A program made the translations under genes and the position numbers. A stretch of 64,000 nt of DNA, taken from NCBI GenBank assembly GCA_963976865.1, contig CAXBLY010000003.1, positions 1 to 64,000 on the forward strand, read 5' to 3'. Shown here in pieces: positions 35,300 to 45,081 of this stretch. The first letter of the stretch is position 1. The number at the start of each line of letters is the position of its first letter. Under the pieces are notes generated by a model. That model searched no databases. It saw nothing but the letters and a program-made list of their open reading frames with translations, and had not been told where the DNA came from. This stretch comes from UBA1858 sp963976865 (GTDB taxonomy: Bacteria > Pseudomonadota > Gammaproteobacteria > UBA4575).

Positions 35300-35577
35300 T
35301 TCATGAATGATAAAAATTAATATATCAATGCGGGAAAATAGTCGATTTATCCAGGATTCATATTATTAAAAACATAAATTATACATGTAGTTTTGAACTA
35401 TCTAACGTGGCTTGAACTGGAATATTCACCATGTGCTTTAGTAGAATTTAAAATTGCTATCATAATCAATAACATGTGAAATATTGCGTGGCAGAGTGTG
35501 TATGATGGCGAATAACTGGATCACACAGGATAAGCAGTCTAATAAATGTATTTCATGTAATATATTACATTCAAATT

Positions 35578-36951
35578 ATGGGTAATCTGCGTATGTTAAT
35601 GATAATAAAATCATACATCATGGCTATAGTCGGTCTTTTATTTGTACTAACACTCATATTAAATAATGTGTCTGCACAGGAAGTAGGGACAGACAATGAA
35701 ATCATTGAACAAACTAATGACGACATAGCAGCAGGCGAAAAAGAAATTAGTGATCATGTTATTCAAAAAAGACTGCAGAATATTTATAAAAACATCAATG
35801 CGCTAAGTGATATAACTGTTTTAGTGAAGGGTGGAGTTGTTACTTTATCAGGTATAGTAAATTCTAATGAGGCATATGAATTAGCGGTAAATTTGGCAGA
35901 TAGGGTCGAGGGGGTTGTTGGTATAAATAATCAGGTGGTGCTGGATAATAGCGTTACCCAGCGATTAAATGCTATCAATAATAAAATAAATACTATCATC
36001 AATAGAACATTTGCAAATCTTCCTGTTTACTTAATTGCGATAACTGTATTTGTATTTTTCTGGTTCCTGTCCTTTTTAGTGTCTCGCCAGAAATTTATCT
36101 TTAATAAGATTGCTAAAAATGCATTTTTGCAATCACTTGTTTCGCAAGTTGTCCGTGGCGTTATTATTATAATTGGTTTTGTGTTGACGCTGGAAATTCT
36201 TGATGCAACTGCATTACTAGGGACAATATTAGGTGCTGCAGGTATATTTGGTCTGGCGATTGGTTTCGCTATTCGCGATACTGTAGAAAATTATATTGCA
36301 AGTATACTGCTAAGCGTAAGACAGCCATTTTCGCCTAATGATCATATTGTTCTGGAAGGTTATGAGGGTAAAGTTGTTAAATTGACATCAAGAGATACGA
36401 TTTTGATGACACTGGACGGTAATCATGTCCGAATACCAAATGCTAAAGTGTATAAAGGTAATATATTAAATTATACACGCAACTCATTACGCCGCTTAAC
36501 ATTTGAAGTAGGTGTAGATAGTGACGTCGAATTAACTGCTGCACAAGAACTGGCCGTAAATACATTGCAAATTATCCCTGGGGTGCTGAATGACCCTGCC
36601 GCAGAATGTCGTATTGAAAAACTGGGTGATTCAAATGTAATTTTAGTATTAATGGCATGGGTTGACCAAAATGAGGTCGACTTTAGCAAAGTTAAAAGTG
36701 AAGCTATTCGGTTAGTTAAAGAACAATTTGAAGAGGCCAACTTTGAAATGCCTGAACCAATCTATCGGATCAAGATTCAGGATAATTCTTCTGTGCCTGA
36801 AGAGTTAAGAAAATCAGGCAGTCAACACGAGAAATCAGTACCTACGACGCAAAGTCTTGCGGAGATAGATGTCTCGAAAGATACGCACATAGAAGAGCAG
36901 ATTCGACGAGATAAATTAACAGACAAAGAACCCGACTTGCTCAGTCCTTAA
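35578..36951 (+). CDS. BON-domain mechanosensitive ion channel (MscS family)
   Basis: 457 residues. Signal-like helix (about 10-33), then a periplasmic BON domain (about 58-122, LVKGGVVTLSGIVNSNEA), membrane helices at about 147-168, 188-210 and 212-236, and the MscS pore helix with ATALLGTILGAAGIFGLAIGFA. The beta domain (DHIVLEGYEGKVVKLTSRDT, then ILMTLDGNHVRIPNA) and the alpha/beta C-terminal domain follow. It would open on membrane tension to release osmolytes; BON domains bind phospholipid. The polar 50-residue tail is unique. No clear promoter was seen. Confidence 0.9.
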   Translation: MGNLRMLMIIKSYIMAIVGLLFVLTLILNNVSAQEVGTDNEIIEQTNDDIAAGEKEISDHVIQKRLQNIYKNINALSDITVLVKGGVVTLSGIVNSNEAYELAVNLADRVEGVVGINNQVVLDNSVTQRLNAINNKINTIINRTFANLPVYLIAITVFVFFWFLSFLVSRQKFIFNKIAKNAFLQSLVSQVVRGVIIIIGFVLTLEILDATALLGTILGAAGIFGLAIGFAIRDTVENYIASILLSVRQPFSPNDHIVLEGYEGKVVKLTSRDTILMTLDGNHVRIPNAKVYKGNILNYTRNSLRRLTFEVGVDSDVELTAAQELAVNTLQIIPGVLNDPAAECRIEKLGDSNVILVLMAWVDQNEVDFSKVKSEAIRLVKEQFEEANFEMPEPIYRIKIQDNSSVPEELRKSGSQHEKSVPTTQSLAEIDVSKDTHIEEQIRRDKLTDKEPDLLSP

Positions 36952-36988
36952 GATATTAATTAATATAGTTTGATTGCGACATCGTTAA

Positions 36989-39766
36989 TTATGCAGAGGA
37001 CCTTGACGTGATAATATTCTCAGGTTGACGGGTCTTTTCTGTAGCGTATTCTAGGAACTCAATGTCAGTTAATGGCCGGCTAAATAAATATCCTTGCCCA
37101 TAGTCGCAATTTAATGCACGCAAGATATTGCTTTGCTCAATGGTTTCTATGCCTTCTGCAACAATATTTTTGTCTAGTGTATGCCCGATATCAATTATTA
37201 CTTTCACTATATGCTGGTCACGTTGATCCTTATCAAGATCCATTATGAATTCCCGGTCTATTTTTATCAGATCAAAAGGGATTTTCTTTAAGTAGTTGAG
37301 TGATGAGTACTCTTTTCCGAAATCATCAATTGATATTGTCACACCTAGCTCATGAAGCTGATTAAGTTCTCTTGTAAGCTCGCTTATATCATTAATGAAT
37401 GCACTTTCAGTGATTTCAAGATCCAGGCAATTAGGCGCCATACCTGTTTCCTGCAGTGCAGATTCAACAACTTTTGTGAATCCCTTTGTGGCAAGTTGAC
37501 GAGCAGATACATTCACTGCAATTGACTCTAATGGTATTTTCTTGTCGATCCAATCCATGAATTGATAGCAGGATTTTCTTAAGATCCACTGACCAATCTC
37601 GTTTATTAAGCCAGTTTCTTCTGCTAGTGATATGAATGACTCAGTATTGACCATGCCAAGAGAAGTTTGATGCCAGCGAGCTAATGTCTCTACACTCACC
37701 AGCTTATTCGTTTTAAGATGCAATTTCGGCTGATAGCGTAAAGAAATTTCATTTGACTCTAGCGCATGGTGTAAATAGTGTTCTAACGACAGACGCTGAT
37801 TGCGTTCTTTTTCTATAGTGTTGTCAAATATTACGTACTGGCTTCTTCCATCCTGTTTAGCTTTAAACATGGCTAAATCAGCTTTTTCCAGAAGCTGTTG
37901 CGGACTGCTGCATCCATTTGGTCCAAAAATAATCCCAATACTTGTTCCTAGATAATAGGACATATCCATAACAATAAAAGGATTTTTAAATTTATCCTGT
38001 ATTTTTTCAGCTAATTTAATTACCTGGCTTTTATTATCAATTTTTTCAATTGCGATACAGAATTCGTCTCCGCTGAGCCTTGCCAGACAGTGACTGTTAT
38101 TAGTGCAGGATAATAATCGTTCTGCTACTTGTATTAGTACTTCGTTTCCTGTGCTGTGGCCGGAAAGATCATTGACGTTCTTGAAGTGGTCGAGGTCTAT
38201 ATATAACAGTGCAATACTTTCTTTATATTCGATGGCGTGATGCCATAATTTTGTTAGATGACTGAATATGTAATTACGATTCGGTAGATCAGTAAGACTG
38301 TCATAATTCGCCTTTTTGTACAATACGGATTGATGATACAGAGTTGAATAGATAACGGAAAAACGCTCTGACAGGTCCTGTAATGAAGATGCCTCGCGTT
38401 TATCCATTCTGACATCATTGCTACCAATGAGGATGTAACCAACAGTCTGTTCTGAATGCTTAATCCTGTGTATCCACACATATTTGTAGTCATTACAAGT
38501 TGTTAGCGGTTTAAAATGATCTTCAAATACAGGTTGGTCTATCAAGTACAAGTCGTTTATGGATTGGGTTGAATCATCAAATTTATGTTCTATATTTTCA
38601 AGTTTGAACTTGTTCTCGGCATTCTCATAAGTTGCTATGTGTGAAATAAATTGTTGAGGGTTAAGTGGATCTTCTATTGATATTGTAATCCAGCTGACAT
38701 CAAATAATTCGAGAAGTGATGGCAGATTATTCTTTATAGATTCATGAATGTCTGCTGTTTTAAGAAAGTCGCGTTCTAGCTTTGTGTACACATCACTCTT
38801 GTGTGACTCATGCTGCAAGCTATTTGACATAGTATTAAATGAATCAGCCAATTCCATAAACTCATCATCGCTGGTGATTTCAATGTCTACATCATAATCG
38901 CCTACTGCAATTCTTTTTGTAGCATTTGATAGATGGTTTAATGGATAAAGCAGTTTTGCACTTAGTTTATATACAATAAAGCTTGCGATTAAGAAGAATA
39001 TTAATGATGTTGGGATTAAATAATACTCAAAGCTCCATAGCGTAGAAAGCACTTTGCTCTCCTGTTTTAGTACCACAAAATGCCATGGAGGTGATTGAAA
39101 ATAACTGGGTAAAAACAACTCGCGCGACAGGAGCCGATAACTATTTCCATCTATTGATTTTTCAATCATGCGTTCTTTGGCATTTATCAATGTAGACAAA
39201 TTAGTTAATTTTACTTCTGGTGTTTCTATGTAATTGCAAAATAATATTTCTAGTTGTCCAGATATAATGCAGACAGGTTCGTTATAAGGATTATTAGACT
39301 TGTTCCCAAATAAAGAGTCGCTTGTAATTGTTGCACTTAATACAAACATGTCACCAATATTTGACAAGTGCAGTTTTTCTATTTTTATAAACAGGTTACC
39401 TTTGTTGTCCCGGTAATAAGATAACCGTGGACGAATTGAATAAGCAAACCCGGTATTCATCACATCTTTAACAGGAGTAAGTTCCAGTTTTTCAAAGCCG
39501 TGTAATGTATTAGCTGATATACGATCATTGATATGTGTGCTGACTGTTTCCAGTTGAGTGCTGTATTTTTTTAGTTCATTAAATGTAAGTTGACCAAATG
39601 ACTTTGCATTTTTAATCAGATTTTCATTTATCTCCTGTTCTATAAAACTTTCAACGTATGATTTTGAAAAAATCGTTTGTAAACATAAGGGTATAAATGC
39701 GGCAATAAAAAATACAATCAGTATTTTTGCATTAAATTTTTTAAATATGGAAGTGTGTGAATTCAA
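36989..39766 (-). CDS. Membrane-bound GGDEF-EAL cyclic-di-GMP protein with HAMP domain
   Basis: 925 residues: an N-terminal helix (17-35), a periplasmic sensor to about 240, a second helix (245-265), a HAMP domain (about 268-320), a GAF-like region (330-480), GGDEF (about 490-650) and EAL (about 660-915). The diguanylate cyclase signature is SGDEF instead of GGDEF; the EAL site reads ETL, with DDFGKEYSS, KIDREF and VAEGIET conserved, so phosphodiesterase activity is likely and cyclase activity uncertain. A TTG start is used, 12 bases after the pseudopilin gene, so both may be co-transcribed; the start could also lie further in. Confidence 0.9.
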   Translation of the reverse strand: MNSHTSIFKKFNAKILIVFFIAAFIPLCLQTIFSKSYVESFIEQEINENLIKNAKSFGQLTFNELKKYSTQLETVSTHINDRISANTLHGFEKLELTPVKDVMNTGFAYSIRPRLSYYRDNKGNLFIKIEKLHLSNIGDMFVLSATITSDSLFGNKSNNPYNEPVCIISGQLEILFCNYIETPEVKLTNLSTLINAKERMIEKSIDGNSYRLLSRELFLPSYFQSPPWHFVVLKQESKVLSTLWSFEYYLIPTSLIFFLIASFIVYKLSAKLLYPLNHLSNATKRIAVGDYDVDIEITSDDEFMELADSFNTMSNSLQHESHKSDVYTKLERDFLKTADIHESIKNNLPSLLELFDVSWITISIEDPLNPQQFISHIATYENAENKFKLENIEHKFDDSTQSINDLYLIDQPVFEDHFKPLTTCNDYKYVWIHRIKHSEQTVGYILIGSNDVRMDKREASSLQDLSERFSVIYSTLYHQSVLYKKANYDSLTDLPNRNYIFSHLTKLWHHAIEYKESIALLYIDLDHFKNVNDLSGHSTGNEVLIQVAERLLSCTNNSHCLARLSGDEFCIAIEKIDNKSQVIKLAEKIQDKFKNPFIVMDMSYYLGTSIGIIFGPNGCSSPQQLLEKADLAMFKAKQDGRSQYVIFDNTIEKERNQRLSLEHYLHHALESNEISLRYQPKLHLKTNKLVSVETLARWHQTSLGMVNTESFISLAEETGLINEIGQWILRKSCYQFMDWIDKKIPLESIAVNVSARQLATKGFTKVVESALQETGMAPNCLDLEITESAFINDISELTRELNQLHELGVTISIDDFGKEYSSLNYLKKIPFDLIKIDREFIMDLDKDQRDQHIVKVIIDIGHTLDKNIVAEGIETIEQSNILRALNCDYGQGYLFSRPLTDIEFLEYATEKTRQPENIITSRSSA

Positions 39767-39778
39767 TTCAGGCTCGAC

Positions 39779-40252
39779 TTAATATTTGCTAACTATTCCA
39801 ATCCACTTGCCATTATTGGCACGTATAATGTCATCATGTGACACGCTCTCTGACAATGCGGATGCGCTGTTACCGTTTTTCCCAACACTGTATAGGTCAT
39901 AATCACTGTTAACAGGTCTTAAGTTTCTATCTTTACGCTGTTGTTCTGGAGTTGACGAGTTATGAGCGTGGTACTGGTATGGTATTCCCCACGGGTCTAC
40001 CATGTTTTTTATGCCCAATTCTGATAAATCTTCAGGAAGACGACTGTTCGATAATTGATATTTTGTAATTGCGACACTTATTTCCGAAATATCTATAACA
40101 GCCTGTTCAATATTATTTTGATGATGATGCTTTCTGTATTCTGGCACTGCAAGCACAACCAGAAGACCGATAGCAGCGGTGACTATTAATATCTCAACAA
40201 ACGTAAATCCATTACGATTATTATGTGGCAGTAGAAATTCGTGCAGTGGCAT
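39779..40252 (-). CDS. GspG-like type IV pseudopilin
   Basis: 157 residues with a prepilin leader ending in Gly before the N-methylated Phe (RNG-FTFVEILIVTAAIGLL), including the conserved Glu5, then a soluble domain of the major-pseudopilin type with LPEDLSELGIKNMVDPWGIPYQY and the C-terminal DYDLYSVGKNG loop that binds calcium in GspG. No other secretion or pilus gene is nearby, so it is an orphan. Start: the ATG at 40252 gives a normal 15-residue leader; a TTG at 40276 is an alternative. Its neighbour is a cyclic-di-GMP enzyme, which hints at control of surface behaviour. Confidence 0.82.
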   Translation of the reverse strand: MPLHEFLLPHNNRNGFTFVEILIVTAAIGLLVVLAVPEYRKHHHQNNIEQAVIDISEISVAITKYQLSNSRLPEDLSELGIKNMVDPWGIPYQYHAHNSSTPEQQRKDRNLRPVNSDYDLYSVGKNGNSASALSESVSHDDIIRANNGKWIGIVSKY

Positions 40253-40276
40253 AGGAAAGTGTGTGGTCTGAATCAA

Positions 40277-40815
40277 TATCCTTAATGTTCTTTATATAGG
40301 CATATAGACTCTAGTAAACACGTACAGAGACAGGTGGTATTTTCTTGACATACAGTCGGATTCATTAGGTGGTGCTGCTTGATTAACAGGCTGATTATAT
40401 TGATATATTTATCTGTTATATGCTTTAGAAATACTCTGTATATAAAGACTTAATTTTCCTGAATATCTCACTGTCAATGGAGGATGAAATTTAATCTGTA
40501 TTGTTATAAGTCACTGTTAATTAGTGATAATTTGTTCCTGGGTAATTATGTAATATTTAATATTATATATTCTTATGGAGTGGTTATTTCATAGGCGTTA
40601 TATTCATGTTTTAGGCGTACCTGTTAATTCTTTAATAGTCCAGACACCGCTATCAGGTTGGATTCAGGATCAATCAAAATAAGTGGGGCATATGAAGTTG
40701 CTTAATGTTTGCGGATATATGTGCTTATCGGTTTTGGCTTGTTTAACATTTACAGTTGTTACCGTCGTAAATAAACAGGAAATCAGTGCTTGTTTTACAT
40801 ATACTCACCTTCATT
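40277..40815. other. Intergenic stretch
   Basis: No gene with a good ribosome site; a 71-codon frame from ATG 40692 (in a longer frame from 40683) overlaps the next gene in another frame and looks accidental. No promoter motif was recognised. Confidence 0.35.
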
Positions 40816-41421
40816 ATGAAAATGAACAGTCCATATATTGCCAGCTTTACTCTGGCTGGCATGTTAAGCATTCTTACAATTGTTTTCCGAAACTATGAAT
40901 TCCTGCTTTATGCATTAACTGTCCTTGTGCTGATTGTTATTCTTTATAAAACAGATCATTATTTTAAGTACAATAAAACTGGATTATGGCTGTTTAACAT
41001 TTGGCTGGTACTTCATATATTAGGGGGGCTGGCATCGTATCAAGGTGTGCGTTTATATGATCTGATTCTGCTGGACATAGTAGGTGAGCCTTACAACATA
41101 CTTAAATATGACCAGTTTGTGCATTTTTATTGTTACCTGGTCATATCAATACTAATGTGGAGCGTGGTAGATAAAATAACAAAGATAAAAGCAAGTCGTG
41201 TTGTTGTATGCACAGTTACTATTTTGGCAGCCTCAAGTCTGGGGGCAGTCAATGAGATTATTGAGTTTCTTGCTGTTGTGGCATTCAGCTCAGATGGTGT
41301 AGGAGGGTATATAAACACGACAATTGATTTAGTCGCAAATCTGTTTGGAGCAATAGTCGGTACTCTCTATATGAATAATAAATATAATCGCTATGACAGT
41401 ATTACCTCACAACATACCTGA
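40816..41421 (+). CDS. DUF2238 (YjdF-like) membrane protein
   Basis: About 201 residues with six hydrophobic segments and the family pattern YDQFVHFYCYLVISILMW (Asp and His in a membrane helix), SLGAVNEIIEFLAVVAF and the DTTIDLVANLFGAI-like end. Members are inner-membrane proteins of unknown function. A GTG at 40786 would add ten residues; ATG 40816 or 40822 begins at the first helix. No ribosome site is convincing. Confidence 0.8.
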   Translation: MKMNSPYIASFTLAGMLSILTIVFRNYEFLLYALTVLVLIVILYKTDHYFKYNKTGLWLFNIWLVLHILGGLASYQGVRLYDLILLDIVGEPYNILKYDQFVHFYCYLVISILMWSVVDKITKIKASRVVVCTVTILAASSLGAVNEIIEFLAVVAFSSDGVGGYINTTIDLVANLFGAIVGTLYMNNKYNRYDSITSQHT

Positions 41422-41560
41422 GTTTATACAGGCGAATACCACTATAAAAGGGCTGGTATGTTCAATACCAGTAATAACTGCATTATGAATATTCATTTAT
41501 ATTTTCCTGAATAATTTCAGTATTAAAAAATATTCAGGGAATATGAATATCGCAGTATTA

Positions 41561-41586
41561 GTCAGCATTAGTCAGCATTAGTCAGC
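41561..41586. repeat. 10-bp tandem repeat at the end of a gene
   Basis: GTCAGCATTA occurs at 41561-41570 and 41571-41580, and its first six bases again at 41581-41586. On the minus strand each copy supplies CTGACTAAT-type sequence containing a TAA, so several stop codons follow one another in the same or other frames. Confidence 0.8.
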
Positions 41587-41900
41587 TTAGCGTCTTTCAC
41601 ATTGACGACAATAAATTCTATCTTTTTTGCTTTATCTTCAGGGTGTAATTTCTCAATTGCATGGTTCACTAGTGGGTGAAGCTCTATTTCGCCCTCGTCA
41701 AACATACGCTCACTGGATTCAAACCACCATCGTGAAGGAGTGACAGTGTGAGATTTAAGTTCATTCTCTTTCGCGAAACTTTCAACAAACTCATTGGCTT
41801 TCTGATCCACTTCTGCAGGATCTCCCATAAAGAATAACTCATCATTAGCTTTTGAATTTAATTCATAGCAGATTTGTTCCAGGTCATTAAATTTTTTCAT
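41568..41900 (-). CDS. Small acidic cytoplasmic protein of unknown function
   Basis: 110 residues, helical and acidic, with no signal peptide. A central patch SRWWFESSERMFDEGEIELHP looks like a conserved core. AGGAGG lies just upstream; the second of two adjacent ATGs (41900) has the better spacing. The last residues (LTNAD) are encoded by the 10-bp tandem repeat, so the C-terminus has probably changed by repeat expansion. No family is recognised. It lies 58 bases after the DUF502 gene on the same strand. Confidence 0.65.
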   Translation of the reverse strand: MKKFNDLEQICYELNSKANDELFFMGDPAEVDQKANEFVESFAKENELKSHTVTPSRWWFESSERMFDEGEIELHPLVNHAIEKLHPEDKAKKIEFIVVNVKDAKLTNAD

Positions 41901-41958
41901 CATACCTCCTAGATATATAGTTACTTGTAATGAATTGTCATGTAGTTGGTTTGTAGTT

Positions 41959-42567
41959 TTACTTGTCTTTTTTGACTCTGCTGGATAGACCTGCTGTTAA
42001 TGCCCAGCGCAAGCCTTCTTCAGTGCTTAGTTCTGCCGATGAAATGTTTTCTTCAGGTATCATCAGTGTGAAACCTCCTATCTGATATCCCATCTGTACG
42101 AATACTGGTTTGTATCCACTTGGTACAGTCATATCAGAATTGTTATCGCTGTTATCATTCATCACGAAGCCAAGCACTTTAATGTCAGGATCTGATAGTG
42201 TTGCTATCACGGGCTTACCTAGATTGTCACTCATGTCGCCTGATACTACATCTAACATATCCTTGATTGGCGAATATATAGATCCAAATAAGGGTACTCG
42301 ACGAAATAATCTGTCTGCCAGGTTAAGCAATTTTCTGGTTAGCCATTGATGCATCAGTAATCCAAATGCAAATGCAATGCTTAATACCAAGGCTATGCCA
42401 ATTCCTGGAAAGTATAACCAGCTTGCTGATAAATGATTTAATAAGTTATGTGTTGTCTTTTCAATAGCAGTCACAAGAAAATAAAGTAAATATGCAGATA
42501 ATAAAACTGGCAGTATTATACTGAAGCCTTTTATAAGTGTATTAATAATAAATTTTTTCATAACCAT
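41959..42567 (-). CDS. DUF502 family membrane protein
   Basis: 202 residues with two N-terminal membrane helices (about 12-34 and 52-72) and a soluble domain. The family motif VPLFGSIYSPIKDMLDVV is at 90-107, followed by VIATLSDPDIKVLGFVMND and the MIPEENI strand. DUF502 proteins are conserved integral membrane proteins of unknown function. ATG 42567 or 42561 may be used. No sigma-54 promoter was found for it although the GGTT-N6-AACC palindrome at 42671 lies about 100 bases upstream. Confidence 0.88.
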   Translation of the reverse strand: MVMKKFIINTLIKGFSIILPVLLSAYLLYFLVTAIEKTTHNLLNHLSASWLYFPGIGIALVLSIAFAFGLLMHQWLTRKLLNLADRLFRRVPLFGSIYSPIKDMLDVVSGDMSDNLGKPVIATLSDPDIKVLGFVMNDNSDNNSDMTVPSGYKPVFVQMGYQIGGFTLMIPEENISSAELSTEEGLRWALTAGLSSRVKKDK

Positions 42568-42670
42568 TTATCTTATACCTGCTTTTATCTTATTCGTTAG
42601 TCTTGGTACTGTACAATTAGATTACCATACTCTATGGCATCGATAAATTGTTACACATGCATGTATTCAG

Positions 42671-42688
42671 ATGGTTTAATTCAACCAT
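42671..42688. promoter_or_regulatory. GGTT-N6-AACC palindrome, candidate activator site
   Basis: ATGGTT-TAATTC-AACCAT matches the palindromes at 3295, 48793 and 52871. It lies about 205 bases upstream of the sigma-54 promoter at 42893-42908. Confidence 0.6.
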
Positions 42689-42892
42689 CCAGAATCATAA
42701 TGGCTGATATAAACCTATTTTTCTTGTTTAATGGCTTGCGTTTTATTTCAGTTAACTAAAAAACACTATAATTAAAAACACTCTACTAATTATTATGGTA
42801 TTTAAAGCCAGTTCGTAAACTGCTTTATACTTTATATATAAAGGCATTTTATGTGCTGTGAAATAAATCATTTGTGCTTATTTGTTTTGTAT

Positions 42893-42908
42893 TGGCATCA
42901 TCCATGCA
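42893..42908 (+). promoter_or_regulatory. Sigma-54 promoter of the EF-hand gene
   Basis: TGGCATCATCCATGCA has GG-N10-GC with a good -24 element, 35 bases before ATG 42944. Confidence 0.7.
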
Positions 42909-42943
42909 TATTCTCTAAGTGTAATTAAACTAAGGAGAACAAC

Positions 42944-43549
42944 ATGGATAATTGTCAGCAAAGATATATGAATCAGAATAAGCATTGGTGTATCTATCTG
43001 TTGTCTATTATTGCGATGACTGTTTCATCAGTTGCATATTCTGCAGATAGCAGTGTTAAAAAGCCTCATCAATTGTCAGCTGAAGAAAGCACTTCTGGTA
43101 AAATAACAACAGAGTCAAGTTATCAGCCGATGGGTCATTCTGTTGATGTGCAAAAATTAATGTCGCATGAAGATGAATTTTCACGCCTAGACTTAAATCA
43201 TGATGGTGTTATTTCTCAGAATGAAGCTAAAAGTGAATATGCACTAAGAGATTCTTTTTCAAGTGTTGATGATGACGCTAACAATGAAATTTCTGTGCAT
43301 GAATTTAAGGGATACTACCAGTTGAGGTACGGAAGTATTGCTAATACACGTCCATTAAAGCATCTGGGCGAAGGTGAAAATTCGACCCAGACATTTAGCT
43401 ATTATGACGCGAATGGCGATGGATCAATTTCTATCAAAGAATTTTCACGTAAAACTGGAAAGGGCAGTGATGGAGTGCCTGATTCAAATCAGAAAAAACC
43501 ATCTGGTGCTGCATTGAAAGAAAACCAATACGATCCAGATCCTAAATAA
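42944..43549 (+). CDS. Exported EF-hand calcium-binding protein
   Basis: 201 residues with a signal peptide (core WCIYLLSIIAMTVSSVAY, cleavage after YSA near 34). Three EF-hand loops follow: DLNHDGVISQNE near 82, DDDANNEISVHE near 108 and DANGDGSISIKE near 153, with a short loop YGSIANTRPLKHLGEGENS between the last two. A periplasmic calcium-binding or structural role is likely. AAGGAG precedes ATG 42944. The protein at 46105 shares this architecture and the RYGxIANxxP segment, indicating a duplicated family. It is transcribed alone and ends at a strong terminator. Confidence 0.85.
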   Translation: MDNCQQRYMNQNKHWCIYLLSIIAMTVSSVAYSADSSVKKPHQLSAEESTSGKITTESSYQPMGHSVDVQKLMSHEDEFSRLDLNHDGVISQNEAKSEYALRDSFSSVDDDANNEISVHEFKGYYQLRYGSIANTRPLKHLGEGENSTQTFSYYDANGDGSISIKEFSRKTGKGSDGVPDSNQKKPSGAALKENQYDPDPK

Positions 43550-43581
43550 GTAAGCGATCTTATACATCATTACTGAACAAG

Positions 43582-43607
43582 GGCGTGACTTCTGTCACGC
43601 CTTTTTT
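43582..43607 (+). terminator. Intrinsic terminator
   Basis: GGCGTGAC and GTCACGCC form an 8-bp stem around TTCT, followed by six T, 33 bases after the stop of the EF-hand gene. Confidence 0.92.
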
Positions 43608-43691
43608 AATCGTTAATAATAAAAGACAGTTACCATTATGCAGCCTAACATTTCTGGTGTAGTTGCTAATGATATTGATAAAACTGAATAG

Positions 43692-44990
43692 TTATAATGA
43701 TTCGTCCAGATTTTCAATAATAGAGTCAATCTTTTTCTGGTCTATTGCACTAAGGTTATTCAAATGAATTTTGCTGACTAGTGCATTAATCTGTTTTAAT
43801 ATAATGTTTCTGTAGTCGGCGTTACTCACTGTTTTGTGCATAGTCACAAGGTTTTCTAATAAGTGTACAGAAACCATCACATTATTACAGCAATTCTGTC
43901 GTATCGGGCTTATGGCAGTATTTACTGCACCCTCAAAGCTGAAATTGTTATATTTAAGACGGACGATACCATCACTGTCTGTGAGGACTGTCGATGAAAA
44001 ATTGCATTCTGCCAGTTCTAATATTGATGAACTTAGCCAGTCAACACAGGTAATAGCAGTGATTGAATCATTTATTCCCGGCGATAGCGCACGCAAAGTA
44101 ACCTGAACCAGCTGTTCAATTGAATATTCAAGGTCTTGAATAGGAGTGCGCTTTCTATCAATGCTAATGCAGTCCAGTATCTGGTTTATCAGGGATTTGT
44201 CAAATTCATTTTTATATAATGTCCCAATACTTGCGTTTGGCAGGATAAACTTTCCCGCTCGTGTTGAAATAAAAAGTGTGCATTGATTGTCTGCTATTAA
44301 CTTTGTAAGGCCTTCGTAGTTTATTGACTGAACGTAACCCGAATGGCATGTAGAAACTGTATATGCATTTTCGTGAGTAATATTTTCCCATTGAAGTTCA
44401 GAATCGTTAATATCAGCCAATTCATTGTTACAAAGTGTATGTGTATTATTTGATATGTCCCTGGCTATTTCTGAAATGATTTGATCTGCCTGAATTGAGG
44501 TGGATATTCGATGAATGAAATATATTATCCCTGCTATAGATGCTGAAGTTAGTAATAAGTTAACAAACATTGCATACAGAGGGGTGTAGCCATTTTCTTT
44601 GCCATCAATTAGAGACAAAGTGATTAATCCATACATGAAAGTGGATATTAATATCCCCAGAATCAGCTTGTTAGTGGAATCGGAAATAAAGTTGCGAAGT
44701 ACTTTGGGGCCAAATTGACTGGATGCCATGGTGAGTGCAACCATTGAAATGGAAAATACAACGCCGGTAAGAGTCAATACACCGCTGGTAGTGACAATAA
44801 ATACCTGTCTGGTTGCTTGGATGCCTATATTTAAATCGGACAACCAGGGGACTGTATTATAGTGGTTATGATTTTTGTCTAAATATATTATGTAATAGGC
44901 AAGAATTGCTGAAGCCACACTACACATGATTGGATACAACCACATGCTCGTTTTGATTTTATCCCATATTAATGAAAGTAAATGGTTCAC
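43692..44990 (-). CDS. DUF2254 membrane protein
   Basis: 432 residues with four membrane helices in the first 170 (about 16-36, 62-82, 108-128, 137-158), including the family segment SGVLTLTGVVFSISMVALTM, and a C-terminal cytoplasmic or periplasmic domain with the conserved LVQVTLRALSPGINDSITA stretch. The family is widespread and uncharacterised. A GTG start at 44990 is used without a clear ribosome site. It lies 91 bases after the PRC-barrel gene on the same strand and is probably transcribed from the same sigma-54 promoter. Confidence 0.88.
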   Translation of the reverse strand: MNHLLSLIWDKIKTSMWLYPIMCSVASAILAYYIIYLDKNHNHYNTVPWLSDLNIGIQATRQVFIVTTSGVLTLTGVVFSISMVALTMASSQFGPKVLRNFISDSTNKLILGILISTFMYGLITLSLIDGKENGYTPLYAMFVNLLLTSASIAGIIYFIHRISTSIQADQIISEIARDISNNTHTLCNNELADINDSELQWENITHENAYTVSTCHSGYVQSINYEGLTKLIADNQCTLFISTRAGKFILPNASIGTLYKNEFDKSLINQILDCISIDRKRTPIQDLEYSIEQLVQVTLRALSPGINDSITAITCVDWLSSSILELAECNFSSTVLTDSDGIVRLKYNNFSFEGAVNTAISPIRQNCCNNVMVSVHLLENLVTMHKTVSNADYRNIILKQINALVSKIHLNNLSAIDQKKIDSIIENLDESL

Positions 44991-45081
44991 AGATGATTAA
45001 TTAGTCCTTGTGATAAATAGCCTGAAAAATTATTTTCAAGCTTATGGTTCAGTGTGATACATGTATATGTGAATTAGGCGG

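Noticed and set aside
40683..40898. 71-codon plus-strand frame before the DUF2238 gene
   Set aside because: No ribosome site, unlikely composition and overlap with a gene of a recognised family in another frame.
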